Of a stretch of DNA of 18,971 nt, positions 1-6,134 are shown piece after piece. The position numbers and the translations under genes were made by a program. The notes beneath the pieces were generated by a model. It was not told the DNA's origin. It saw only the letters and a list, made by a program, of their open reading frames with translations, and made no database searches. The DNA is from an uncultured Clostridium sp. (GTDB taxonomy: Bacteria; Bacillota; Clostridia; Christensenellales; Pumilibacteraceae): the NCBI GenBank assembly GCA_900555125.1, contig USKH01000004.1:1-18971 (forward strand), in the 5' to 3' direction. Each line of letters opens with the position of its first letter. The stretch's first letter is position 1.

Positions 1-40
1 AAAACGGCAAGGTTTTTTACAACCAAGCCGTTTTTCTTTA
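1..40 (-). terminator. Intrinsic terminator of the glp-type operon
   Basis: AAAACGGC and GCCGTTTT form an 8-bp outer stem, with an inner GGTT/AACC pairing across a two-base mismatch. Read on the minus strand the stem ends in a U-run that reaches the window edge. It lies about 35 bases past the stop codon of the DUF1667 gene, so it probably ends that operon. It may also work in the other direction, because an A/T tract flanks both arms. Confidence 0.7.
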
Positions 41-73
41 TACATAAAGAGAAGTTTATAGAAGTTGTCTTAA

Positions 74-430
74 TTAAATTTTATTAACTTCGCGGGTGGC
101 GACAAAATTAACGCCCGTTCCCAACACGTTTTCGACAATTACGTCGCCGATATGCACAGGGGCGGCGAGAACGACTTTTTCCAGCGTTTTAAGGCTGTCG
201 AACACGAGATTTTTTGCGATGGGCTTATCGGTTTTTACCGAAGCCATAAGACAATCTCCGCCGTTAACCTTAACCGAAGACGTAACCGTTCTCGTCGGGG
301 CGGTAAGCTCCTCCACGGCATATTTTTTGCCGCGCGGGCAACCGTTACCGGAAACGATAAACTCTTCGTCTTTCTTTTCAACCGTAATTGTGCAGCCCAT
401 AGGGCAGCAAATGCAAGTAAGTTCGGTCAT
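74..430 (-). CDS. DUF1667 family protein, third gene of GlpA-type operon
   Basis: This 118-residue cytoplasmic protein has the Cys pattern of the DUF1667 family: C6, C8, C9 and C13 close to the N-terminus (CxCCxxxC) and C31 in a GCPRG motif, which suggests bound iron-sulfur or metal. DUF1667 proteins are usually encoded straight after the two flavoprotein genes found here and are thought to be an accessory or electron-transfer subunit; the biochemical role is not settled. The start is well fixed: GGAGGTGA lies seven bases upstream. The ATG overlaps the stop of the preceding gene by one base (TAATG), so translation is probably coupled. Family assignment is firm; function is inferred from operon context. 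Confidence 0.9.
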   Translation of the reverse strand: MTELTCICCPMGCTITVEKKDEEFIVSGNGCPRGKKYAVEELTAPTRTVTSSVKVNGGDCLMASVKTDKPIAKNLVFDSLKTLEKVVLAAPVHIGDVIVENVLGTGVNFVATREVNKI

Positions 431-1701
431 TATTGCTCACCTCCGTTAAGTCCGACGGATATTTCGTTTGCTTTTCTGAGTTTTTCCACCTGTGCGCCGG
501 TTAAAGCGAGGTTTTCCATTTCGCCGGGAGTAACCACTTTGCGCGGCTTGGATACTACTACTTCGCCGTCGGCAATTACTTCGAGGCGAACGTTTTTCTT
601 TACGGCTCCCACGCGCATTTTAAGCGACAGTTCTTTGTTTTCGCCCGCACGGTTAATCTTTTGCGGAACGACATAACGAACGCCGCCGAAGGTTGAGAAA
701 GTCACTTTTCCCGCATCGGACTTTTCTCCGCCCGAAATATATTCGGCAGCTTTTTCTCCGGCAAGTTCGCTTTCCTTGCTTACGAAGTCCACGAGGTCGT
801 GAACGTGTAAAACGTTTCCGCACTCGAACACGCCGTCGATATTGGTCATCATATCGTCGTCCACTTCCGCTCCGCCTGTTATCGGGCTCATTCCTACGCC
901 TGTTCCGCGAGCCAGTTCGTTTTCGGGAAGCAATCCCACGGATAAAAGCAGCGTATCGCATTTTATTTCGGTTTCGGTGCCGGGTACAGGGCAAAGTTTT
1001 TCGTCCACGGCGGCAATGACCACACTGCTTAATCTGCCGTCGACGGCATTGATTTTAGTCACGGTGTGCGACAGCATAAGCGGAATGTTGTAGTCGCGCA
1101 GACACTGCACGATATTACGATTAAGCCCGGACGAATAGGGCATGAGTTCGACGCACGCGTTTACGTGGCAGCCGTCGAAGGTCATACGGCGCGCCATAAT
1201 AAGACCTATATCGCCGCTTCCCAGAATTACCACTTCGTTGCCCGGCTTCAAACCTTCCATGTTCACCAATCGCTGAGCCGTACCGGCGGAATAAATACCC
1301 GCGCAACGCGCTCCGGCAATGTTTATGGCTCCTCTCGGACGTTCGCGGCAACCGCAGGCGAAAATAATCGCCTTTGCTTTGATTGCAACCACTCCCTGTT
1401 CGGCATTAACGTAAGTCACCGTTTTGTCCTTGCTTACGTTTATAACCGTAGTGTTTATAAGGCACTCGATGTTTCTTTGTTTAACCTGATCGATGAAACG
1501 CTGAGCGTATTCGGGACCGGTGAGTTCTTCCTTGAAGGTGTGCAAGCCGAAACCGTTGTGCACGCACTGATTGAGTATTCCGCCCAATCTCGGCTCACGC
1601 TCTAAAATCACCATATCGCGGACGCCTGCGTCGTAAGCTCCTATTGCAGCCGCAAGCCCTGCGGGGCCGCCGCCTATAATTACGAGATCGCGATTAGTCA
1701 T
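430..1701 (-). CDS. FAD/NAD(P)-dependent oxidoreductase, second subunit of glycerol-3-phosphate dehydrogenase-type complex
   Basis: A 423-residue two-dinucleotide-binding flavoprotein. The N-terminal FAD motif is GGGPAG at residues 10-15. A second Rossmann motif, GSGDIG at 161-166, is placed to bind NAD(P). A CGC motif at 116-118, followed by RERPRG, is typical of the oxidoreductase subunits found beside GlpA-like dehydrogenases and of related HcnB/sarcosine-oxidase-type subunits. It probably passes electrons from the GlpA-like partner to a soluble acceptor; the acceptor cannot be told from sequence. AGGAGG lies about nine bases before the ATG. The gene overlaps the upstream dehydrogenase gene by 8 bp and the DUF1667 gene by 1 bp, so the three are one translationally linked operon. 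No transmembrane segment is evident. Confidence 0.88.
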   Translation of the reverse strand: MTNRDLVIIGGGPAGLAAAIGAYDAGVRDMVILEREPRLGGILNQCVHNGFGLHTFKEELTGPEYAQRFIDQVKQRNIECLINTTVINVSKDKTVTYVNAEQGVVAIKAKAIIFACGCRERPRGAINIAGARCAGIYSAGTAQRLVNMEGLKPGNEVVILGSGDIGLIMARRMTFDGCHVNACVELMPYSSGLNRNIVQCLRDYNIPLMLSHTVTKINAVDGRLSSVVIAAVDEKLCPVPGTETEIKCDTLLLSVGLLPENELARGTGVGMSPITGGAEVDDDMMTNIDGVFECGNVLHVHDLVDFVSKESELAGEKAAEYISGGEKSDAGKVTFSTFGGVRYVVPQKINRAGENKELSLKMRVGAVKKNVRLEVIADGEVVVSKPRKVVTPGEMENLALTGAQVEKLRKANEISVGLNGGEQ

Positions 1702-3139
1702 TTTTTTCGTCCTCCTTTATACGGTCGATGAGAAGATAACTTTTGCCGCCGTTTTTAGTAACCTCTTTCTGCTCCGTTTTAAGCTCGCGCGCAAGAATTT
1801 CCATTACTCTCGGCGTGCAGAAGCCTGCCTGACATCTTCCCATGCCGGCACGCGTTCTGCGCTTTATTCCGTCCATATCGCGGGCGCCGGGGGTGCGGCG
1901 AATGGCTTCCACTATTTCTCCTTCGGTAACCGTTTCGCATCGACACACGACTTTTCCGTACAGCGGGTTTTTCTTTATAAGCTCGTTTCTCTGCTCGTCG
2001 GTAAGGCGCGCAAAATGAGGTATTCCCTTGCGCTCGGAAATAAAGGTGTTCTTTTCTTCCAATCCGAGATATCCCGCTACCCATATAGCCAGATCTTTAC
2101 CTATTGCGGGGGCAGAACTCAGCCCCGGCGATTCCACGCCCAGGCAGTTGTAAAAACCGGGTACGTCGGTTGCTCCTATCACGAAATCTCCCTCGCTTAC
2201 ATGCGCGCGTAATCCCGCGAATTGCGTTATTATTCCTCGTCTCGGCAAATTTTCCACAGTGAGAGAGGCTTGCTTCCAGGCTGTTGCGAGTCCTTCGGCT
2301 GTTGTATCCACGTCCAGTTTACCGGGAATATCGGTTGCGGTCGGTCCCACCAGAATGTTACCGTGAGCGGTGGGCGCAACAAGCACTCCCTTGCCCATTG
2401 CGGTGGGAAGCTGGAACAGCGTGGTGCTTGTAAGATAACCGTACGACTTGTCCAGAAGTTCGTATTCTCCCTTTCTTGCCGTAATCGTGTACTTCTTCGC
2501 GCACAGCATATTATTTATAACGTCGCTGCAAACGCCGGCACAGTTTACAATCGCTTTCGACGTATAGCGGCACCCGTCCTCGGTTTTTACGACAAACAGA
2601 CCGTCTTCGTTGCGCACGGATATCACTCTTTTGTTAAACTCGAAACGCGCGCCGTTGGTTGCGGCGTTTTCCGCGTATGCTATTGCCATTTCGTACGGGC
2701 TTACTATTCCCGAAGTGGGAACGTACAGCGCATTTACCACCTTTCCGCTTATCGACGGCTCCATTTCGCGCGCCTGATCTCCCGAAATGATTTTAAGTCC
2801 GCTTACGCCGTTTTCCTTGCCCTGCTCAAGCAGTTTTTCCAGTTCTTTTGTTCCTTCCTCGGAGAAATTAAGCACCATTGCGCCGTTTTCGCGGTAAGGA
2901 AAGTCGAGCTTTCTGGACATTTTGGGAAACAATCCCGCGCCGCGTACGTTGTAGCGCGCTTTGAGCGTTCCCGGATGAGCGTCGAAGCCGGCGTGAACTA
3001 TGCCCGAATTGGCTTTGGTTGCGCCTACGGCTACGTCGTTGCCTTTTTCCAGCACAAGTACGTCCGCACGGTAGCGCGAAAGTTCTCTTGCCGTGACGCA
3101 GCCGGTTATGCCTGCGCCGATTACGATTACGTCTGCCAT
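1694..3139 (-). CDS. glpA: GlpA-like FAD-dependent glycerol-3-phosphate dehydrogenase with C-terminal BFD [2Fe-2S] domain
   Basis: A 481-residue flavoprotein predicted to oxidise sn-glycerol-3-phosphate to dihydroxyacetone phosphate. A DAO-type FAD domain opens with GAGITG at residues 8-13. The C-terminal BFD-like [2Fe-2S] domain has C399 and C401 (CRC) paired with C436 and C441 (CQAGFC), as in anaerobic GlpA rather than aerobic GlpD. The family includes related oxidases for other 2-hydroxy or amine substrates, so the substrate rests on operon order (GlpA-like, FAD/NAD(P) oxidoreductase, DUF1667), a common clostridial arrangement. The ATG follows GGAGG by seven bases. A promoter and a terminator-like leader hairpin lie just upstream. 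No glycerol kinase or glycerol facilitator gene is present in the window. Confidence 0.85.
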   Translation of the reverse strand: MADVIVIGAGITGCVTARELSRYRADVLVLEKGNDVAVGATKANSGIVHAGFDAHPGTLKARYNVRGAGLFPKMSRKLDFPYRENGAMVLNFSEEGTKELEKLLEQGKENGVSGLKIISGDQAREMEPSISGKVVNALYVPTSGIVSPYEMAIAYAENAATNGARFEFNKRVISVRNEDGLFVVKTEDGCRYTSKAIVNCAGVCSDVINNMLCAKKYTITARKGEYELLDKSYGYLTSTTLFQLPTAMGKGVLVAPTAHGNILVGPTATDIPGKLDVDTTAEGLATAWKQASLTVENLPRRGIITQFAGLRAHVSEGDFVIGATDVPGFYNCLGVESPGLSSAPAIGKDLAIWVAGYLGLEEKNTFISERKGIPHFARLTDEQRNELIKKNPLYGKVVCRCETVTEGEIVEAIRRTPGARDMDGIKRRTRAGMGRCQAGFCTPRVMEILARELKTEQKEVTKNGGKSYLLIDRIKEDEKND

Positions 3140-3153
3140 TTATAAACCTCCAT

Positions 3154-3206
3154 AAAAAAAGAGCCGCATTCGTATACGCCGAAAAATTACGACGACCGTG
3201 CAACTC
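3154..3206 (-). promoter_or_regulatory. Leader hairpin resembling an intrinsic terminator (putative attenuator) before glpA
   Basis: On the minus strand GAGTTGC (3206-3200) pairs with GCGGCTC (3167-3161), including two G-U pairs. An inner CGTCG/CGGCG pairing is possible. Seven T residues (3160-3154) follow directly, and then comes the glpA ribosome binding site. This is the shape of a leader terminator. In Bacillus subtilis, glpD is controlled by the GlpP protein, which acts at a leader terminator; the same mechanism here is an inference. Confidence 0.5.
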
Positions 3207-3260
3207 CATAAAACTCCTGTCAGATCCTTTCGTGAAATGAAATCTATTCAGTTTACATAA

Positions 3261-3289
3261 ATTGTACCACATCGCCGCCCTATTGTCAA
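3261..3289 (-). promoter_or_regulatory. SigA-type promoter of the glp-type operon
   Basis: On the minus strand: TTGACA (3289-3284), a 17-base spacer, then TACAAT (3266-3261). The predicted start site near 3254 gives a leader of about 115 bases before glpA. Confidence 0.8.
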
Positions 3290-3340
3290 ATATTTTTCGC
3301 GCAAACGCCCCGGCTTATGCAAAAAAATTCCCTAAATCGA

Positions 3341-3369
3341 TTGACTTTTATTTTAAAATAGGCTATAAT
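3341..3369 (+). promoter_or_regulatory. SigA-type promoter of tRNA-Thr
   Basis: TTGACT (3341-3346), a 17-base spacer and TATAAT (3364-3369), ending about 40 bases before the tRNA 5' end. Confidence 0.8.
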
Positions 3370-3408
3370 ACTTTAGCATTGTGCAAAAGGCTTGATTTTG
3401 CGCTGTTT

Positions 3409-3484
3409 GCTTCCGTGGCTCAGCCGGTAGAGCAATTGATTCGTAATCAATAGGTCGGCGGTTCGAATCCGCCCGGGAGCTCCA
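3409..3484 (+). tRNA. tRNA-Thr, anticodon CGT
   Basis: This folds into a complete 76-base cloverleaf with an encoded CCA end. The acceptor stem is GCTTCCG/CGGGAGC with one G-U pair. The D stem is GCTC/GAGC, the anticodon stem ATTGA/TCAAT, and the T stem GGCGG/CCGCC with the loop TTCGAAT. The anticodon loop TTCGTAA gives CGT, which reads the ACG threonine codon. The discriminator base is T. The gene has its own promoter upstream and an intrinsic terminator directly downstream. Confidence 0.96.
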
Positions 3485-3490
3485 TAGCTA

Positions 3491-3525
3491 AAAAGTTCGG
3501 TTATATTCCGGGCTTTTTTCTTTTA
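3491..3525 (+). terminator. Intrinsic terminator of tRNA-Thr
   Basis: AAGTTCGG pairs with CCGGGCTT across a 7-base loop (two G-U pairs) and is followed by TTTTCTTTT, starting six bases after the tRNA CCA. Confidence 0.8.
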
Positions 3526-3528
3526 TCT

Positions 3529-3586
3529 CCTATTGCTTACGAATCGGCAGATTCGCAATACTCGCTGTCGCTCGTGGCGTTCGCTT
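3529..3586 (+). repeat. 58-bp direct repeat, copy A
   Basis: This differs from copy B (3687-3744) at a single base (C in CGGCAG, T in CGGTAG). Its first 17 bases are complementary to the tRNA-Thr anticodon arm at 16 of 17 positions. It sits just after the tRNA terminator. Confidence 0.9.
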
Positions 3587-3594
3587 CGCTCGGC

Positions 3595-3637
3595 TGAGCA
3601 ATAGGTCAAGTCGGCACGAATCCGCCCGGGAGCTCCA
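3595..3637 (+). pseudogene. Degenerate second copy of the tRNA-Thr 3' half (att-like duplication)
   Basis: The stretch starts at GAGCAATAGGTC and matches the D-stem end, variable loop, T arm and acceptor end of tRNA-Thr, but the anticodon arm is missing and the T stem is disrupted. The last 22 bases, through the CCA and the following T, are identical to the true tRNA end at 3464-3485. It cannot fold as a tRNA. A tRNA 3'-end duplication of this kind is what integration of a mobile element into a tRNA gene leaves behind; recombination between tRNA copies is an alternative. Confidence 0.75.
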
Positions 3638-3643
3638 TTTTTA

Positions 3644-3680
3644 AAGAAAGTTTGGTAAATTAAGCCAAACTTTCTTCGTT
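3644..3680 (+). terminator. Terminator-like hairpin after the partial tRNA copy
   Basis: AAGAAAGTTTGG (3644-3655) pairs perfectly with CCAAACTTTCTT (3665-3676) across a 9-base loop. Only a short T run follows, so termination may be weak. It holds the same place after the partial copy that the real terminator holds after the tRNA. Confidence 0.55.
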
Positions 3681-3686
3681 TAAAGC

Positions 3687-3744
3687 CCTATTGCTTACGA
3701 ATCGGTAGATTCGCAATACTCGCTGTCGCTCGTGGCGTTCGCTT
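3687..3744 (+). repeat. 58-bp direct repeat, copy B
   Basis: Second copy of 3529-3586 with one mismatch, 158 bases downstream. With the tRNA-end duplication (153 bases apart) it shows that a unit of roughly 155 bp has been tandemly duplicated. Confidence 0.9.
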
Positions 3745-3823
3745 TGGTTTTTTCAATTTTTGCCGCCGTCGTCTTTCGGCAAATATATTTTTAAAAAATA
3801 TCTTGCCAAAACAGCAATTATAC

Positions 3824-3852
3824 TTGACAATGCGTTTGTGATATGATATAAT
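3824..3852 (+). promoter_or_regulatory. SigA-type promoter of the XRE-led gene group
   Basis: Consensus TTGACA (3824-3829), a 17-base spacer and TATAAT (3847-3852). The small dyad ATGA-GT-TCAT (3851-3860) overlaps the expected start site and could be a repressor operator, but it is short. Confidence 0.85.
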
Positions 3853-3883
3853 GAGTTCATAAAAAGGCGTGGAGATTTGTAAA

Positions 3884-4192
3884 ATGGAAAAACTCGGCGA
3901 TAGAATTACGATATTGTTAAAGGAAAAGCATATTGCGCAAAAAGATCTTGCTATTGCGGTCGGCGTAACCGAATCGGCTTTATCCCGATATATTAACAAC
4001 GAGAGAGAACCTAAATTGGAAGTTTTGGCTAATCTTGCCACAGCGTTGGATACTACTGTGGACTATTTGACAACGGGAGCAAAACCGGAAACCGACTTTG
4101 ATGAAATTTATCGCTTAGTAGCAAGAAGTTCTTATACTCTGACGGAAACTCAAAAAATGCAAATTATCGAGGCGGTAATGAAAAATAAATGA
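3884..4192 (+). CDS. XRE-family helix-turn-helix repressor
   Basis: A 102-residue cytoplasmic DNA-binding protein of the Cro/C1 type. The helix-turn-helix spans roughly residues 4-60, with the signature AQKDLAIAVGVTESALSRY followed by REPKLEVLANLATAL. The C-terminal tail is short, with no peptidase or oligomerisation domain recognised. The ATG at 3884 is chosen over an in-frame GTG at 3869 because GGAG sits nine bases before the ATG and overlaps the GTG. A consensus promoter lies immediately upstream, so autorepression is likely. The stop overlaps the next start (ATGA). XRE/ImmA pairs are typical of integrative elements and prophages, where ImmA cleaves the repressor; here the partner is broken. 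Confidence 0.9.
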   Translation: MEKLGDRITILLKEKHIAQKDLAIAVGVTESALSRYINNEREPKLEVLANLATALDTTVDYLTTGAKPETDFDEIYRLVARSSYTLTETQKMQIIEAVMKNK

Positions 4193-4449
4193 CGGGCAAC
4201 GAATCTACTCCGGGCGCAAAAATTCCGCCGTGGAAATATGAGGAAATCGAAAGGCGGGTAGTAAAACTGTATGAAGAGCAGCACATAAACAAATTTCCGA
4301 TAGATCCTTTTGAAATAGTTAAAAAACGGGGATATATGTTGATACCTTTTTCAAAGTTTAAAAAAGGCACTCGTCCCGAAAAAGCCGAGCGCGATTATCT
4401 GTTTCGGTTCGCCGTTTGCCGAAATGAAAGGGAATATTATCCCCGTTGA
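4189..4449 (+). pseudogene. Truncated ImmA/IrrE-type metallopeptidase (N-terminal part only), likely chimeric
   Basis: An 86-residue ORF coupled to the XRE gene by an ATGA overlap. Residues about 16-56 look like the start of ImmA/IrrE-family proteins (KYEEIERRVVKLYEE, then FPIDPFEIVKKRGYMLIPFSKF). The HExxH zinc-peptidase motif and everything beyond it are absent; full-length members are usually two to three times longer. The tail (residues about 60-86) does not resemble the family. In another frame (position 4406 onward) an open stretch of 27 codons runs into the next gene's start, which suggests that the 3' end comes from a different gene joined by deletion or recombination. No peptidase activity is expected. 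Confidence 0.7.
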
Positions 4450-4478
4450 CTATAACTCTTCAAGGAGGGTGAATCGCA

Positions 4479-4868
4479 ATGGGCGGTAGAGGAACTTACG
4501 CGGTTGGTAATAATGTAGACTACACCTATAAAACGGTAGATAAAATAGAAGGCGTTAAAGTATTAAAAGGGACAGAAAATTTACACGATTTACCGGTTGA
4601 AGCACATTCAAGTTTAGCGTATATTAAGTTAAAAGAAAATGGTGAATTCAGTATGATGAGATTTTATGATAAGAATCATTATCTTGTTAAGGAAATAGCT
4701 TATCACCCTGAAAAATATTTGGATATAAGTAGAAAACCGATACTTCATATTCACGAATACGAGCCGAGTAACCTAAGTAAAAGACCTAATAGACTATTAA
4801 CGGCACAGGAATATGAGAAGTATAAAAAGTATTTTGGAGGTAAATTAAGGTGGAAGGTGGACGAGTAA
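4479..4868 (+). CDS. Small protein of unknown function, MGGRG N-terminus (phage/mobile-element type)
   Basis: A 129-residue protein with no signal peptide or membrane segment. It starts MGGRGTYAVG, a start that in my experience recurs in proteins of clostridial prophages and related elements; I cannot name a domain. The middle is rich in aromatic and charged residues (MMRFYDKNHYLVKEIAYHPE, then LHIHEYEP), and the C-terminus ends in TAQEYEKYKKYF. AGGAGG lies about nine bases before the ATG, so it is well translated. Base composition is clearly more AT-rich than in the flanking chromosomal genes, consistent with transfer. It overlaps the next gene by 19 bases, suggesting the two act together; a toxin/immunity or cargo pair is one guess. 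Confidence 0.8.
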   Translation: MGGRGTYAVGNNVDYTYKTVDKIEGVKVLKGTENLHDLPVEAHSSLAYIKLKENGEFSMMRFYDKNHYLVKEIAYHPEKYLDISRKPILHIHEYEPSNLSKRPNRLLTAQEYEKYKKYFGGKLRWKVDE

Positions 4869-5137
4869 ATGATTTTATCGACGCGTTTTCTTATCAGTCG
4901 GTTGCGGTTATGTTCCGGGGAGAAAAGTTTTTTTCTGACGGCATTACAACTAAACCTGACGGAAGACATTCTTTCTTCATTATAAAGGTAAATGATAACG
5001 GCGATTTTTTGGAAGATGTTTTTGAGTTTGAGGGAAATACGATAGCCGACTGTATTGAAGCATTTGAAAATGCGCCGATATGGAATGGAAAAACATTTTA
5101 TGAGGCTGAAAACGAAATGATATGGGTAGATTGGTGA
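4850..5137 (+). CDS. Small acidic protein of unknown function, partner of the MGGRG protein
   Basis: A 95-residue acidic cytoplasmic protein. The start is GTG, supported by GGAGG nine bases upstream, inside the end of the previous gene (19-bp overlap). The N-terminal half contains FRGEKFFSDGITTKPDGRHSF; the C-terminal half contains CIEAFENAPIWNGKTFYEAE. The stop codon is followed in the same frame by about 50 more open codons that encode a second version of the C-terminal half. No known domain is recognised. The tight overlap and small acidic character would suit an immunity or antitoxin role for the upstream gene product, but this is only inference. Confidence 0.75.
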   Translation: MEGGRVNDFIDAFSYQSVAVMFRGEKFFSDGITTKPDGRHSFFIIKVNDNGDFLEDVFEFEGNTIADCIEAFENAPIWNGKTFYEAENEMIWVDW

Positions 5138-5290
5138 GTCAACATATTTATTGACTATTCCCGTAAAGAGTTATTCAAACACACATCTAAAGTAAGAAAT
5201 GAGTGCGTCGAAGCCTTTGAGAAAGCGAAAATCTTTGACGGTAAAACCATTTACGAAGCCGAAAAAGACATAGAAGTTCTATTTGGATAA
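5138..5290 (+). pseudogene. Partial second copy of the preceding small protein
   Basis: Directly after the TGA of the preceding gene, in the same frame, 50 open codons end at TAA (5288-5290). They encode VRNECVEAFEKAKIFDGKT followed by IYEAEKD, which aligns with the C-terminal half of the preceding protein (ADCIEAFENAPIWNGKT, FYEAENE) at roughly half of positions. No start codon with a ribosome binding site is visible. It is best read as a remnant of a tandem paralogue, or as an extension reached only by readthrough of the TGA. Confidence 0.65.
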
Positions 5291-5355
5291 ACAATGTTTA
5301 ATCGGCTGATACATACAAAGGCTCCGAAATCAAAATAAGTTTATGTGCGCAAAAC

Positions 5356-5390
5356 AAAAAGGCGACGGATTTGCTCCGCCGTCTTTTTCC
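5356..5390. terminator. Bidirectional intrinsic terminator
   Basis: GACGG (5364-5368) pairs with CCGTC (5379-5383); A-tracts upstream and T-tracts downstream serve both strands. It ends the ABC importer operon on the minus strand and could close the island on the plus strand. Confidence 0.75.
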
Positions 5391-5402
5391 GTGAATAACT
5401 TA

Positions 5403-6134
5403 TTACAACACTCTGGACAAAAACTCGCGCGTTCTTTCTTTTTTCGGGTGCGAGAAGATTTCATCGGGCGAACCTTCTTCCTCGATTACGCCCTCGTCCA
5501 TAAACACGACGTGCGTGGCTATATCGCGGGCAAAAGCCATTTCGTGCGTTACCACAACCATGGTAAGTCCGCTTTTTGCAAGGTCGGTCATGACCGACAG
5601 CACTTCGCCCACCATTTCGGGGTCGAGCGCGCTGGTAGGCTCGTCGAACAGCAGTACTTCCGGCTCCATTGCAAGCGCGCGGGCGATGGCTACGCGTTGT
5701 TTCTGTCCGCCCGAAAGCTGAGCGGGTTTTGCGTTTACGTACGCGCTCATTCCCACGAGCGAGAGGTATTTTTTGGCACGCTCTTCCGCCTCCGTGGCAC
5801 TTACTTTAAGCACTTTGCGCGGTCCTATAGAGCAGTTTTTCAAAACGTTCATATTGTTGAACAGGTTGAACGACTGAAACACCATGCCGACTTTTTGGCG
5901 GAACACAGAGGCGTTGCCGGCGTTTACGATATTTTCGCCGCACACGTAAATTTCGCCCGAAGAAGGCGTTTCAAACAGGTTTATGCAGCGAAGAAGCGTG
6001 CTTTTGCCGCTGCCGGACGAACCGATTATGCAGGTTACGTCGCCTTTATAAACGTCGAAATTGACGTCCCGAAGCACTTCGTGATCTCCGAAATTCTTTT
6101 TTAAGTGTCTTATCGAAATTATTTCCTCAGCCAT
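5403..6134 (-). CDS. Amino acid ABC transporter ATP-binding protein (predicted lysine uptake)
   Basis: A 243-residue ATPase of the polar amino acid uptake (GlnQ/HisP-like) subfamily. Walker A is GSSGSGKST at residues 38-46, the Q-loop lies in MVFQSFNLF near 84-92, the signature LSGGQ is at 140-144, Walker B (LLFDEP) has D164 and E165, and the H-loop histidine is H197. All catalytic elements are intact. It energises import by the fused binding-protein/permease encoded directly upstream. The start at 6134 is chosen because AGGAGG lies seven bases before it; a start 30 bases upstream lacks this. The gene overlaps the permease gene by 8 bp. Lysine as substrate is inferred from the riboswitch in the operon leader, not from the ATPase itself. 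Confidence 0.95.
   Translation of the reverse strand: MAEEIISIRHLKKNFGDHEVLRDVNFDVYKGDVTCIIGSSGSGKSTLLRCINLFETPSSGEIYVCGENIVNAGNASVFRQKVGMVFQSFNLFNNMNVLKNCSIGPRKVLKVSATEAEERAKKYLSLVGMSAYVNAKPAQLSGGQKQRVAIARALAMEPEVLLFDEPTSALDPEMVGEVLSVMTDLAKSGLTMVVVTHEMAFARDIATHVVFMDEGVIEEEGSPDEIFSHPKKERTREFLSRVL

Noticed and set aside
2868..3272. Overlapping minus-strand ORF with a leader-peptide-like start (MELHGRR) near 3219 and AGGAG before it
   Set aside because: Most of it runs out of frame through glpA and is Arg-rich shadow sequence. The short leader part lies in the hairpin region, and no regulatory codon run is seen.
3595..3637. Second tRNA-Thr gene
   Set aside because: The anticodon arm is missing and the T stem is disrupted, so it cannot fold; treated as a remnant.
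5343..6104. 253-residue plus-strand ORF opposite the ABC ATPase
   Set aside because: It is antisense to intact Walker and signature motifs; a His/Arg/Phe-rich shadow of a conserved gene.
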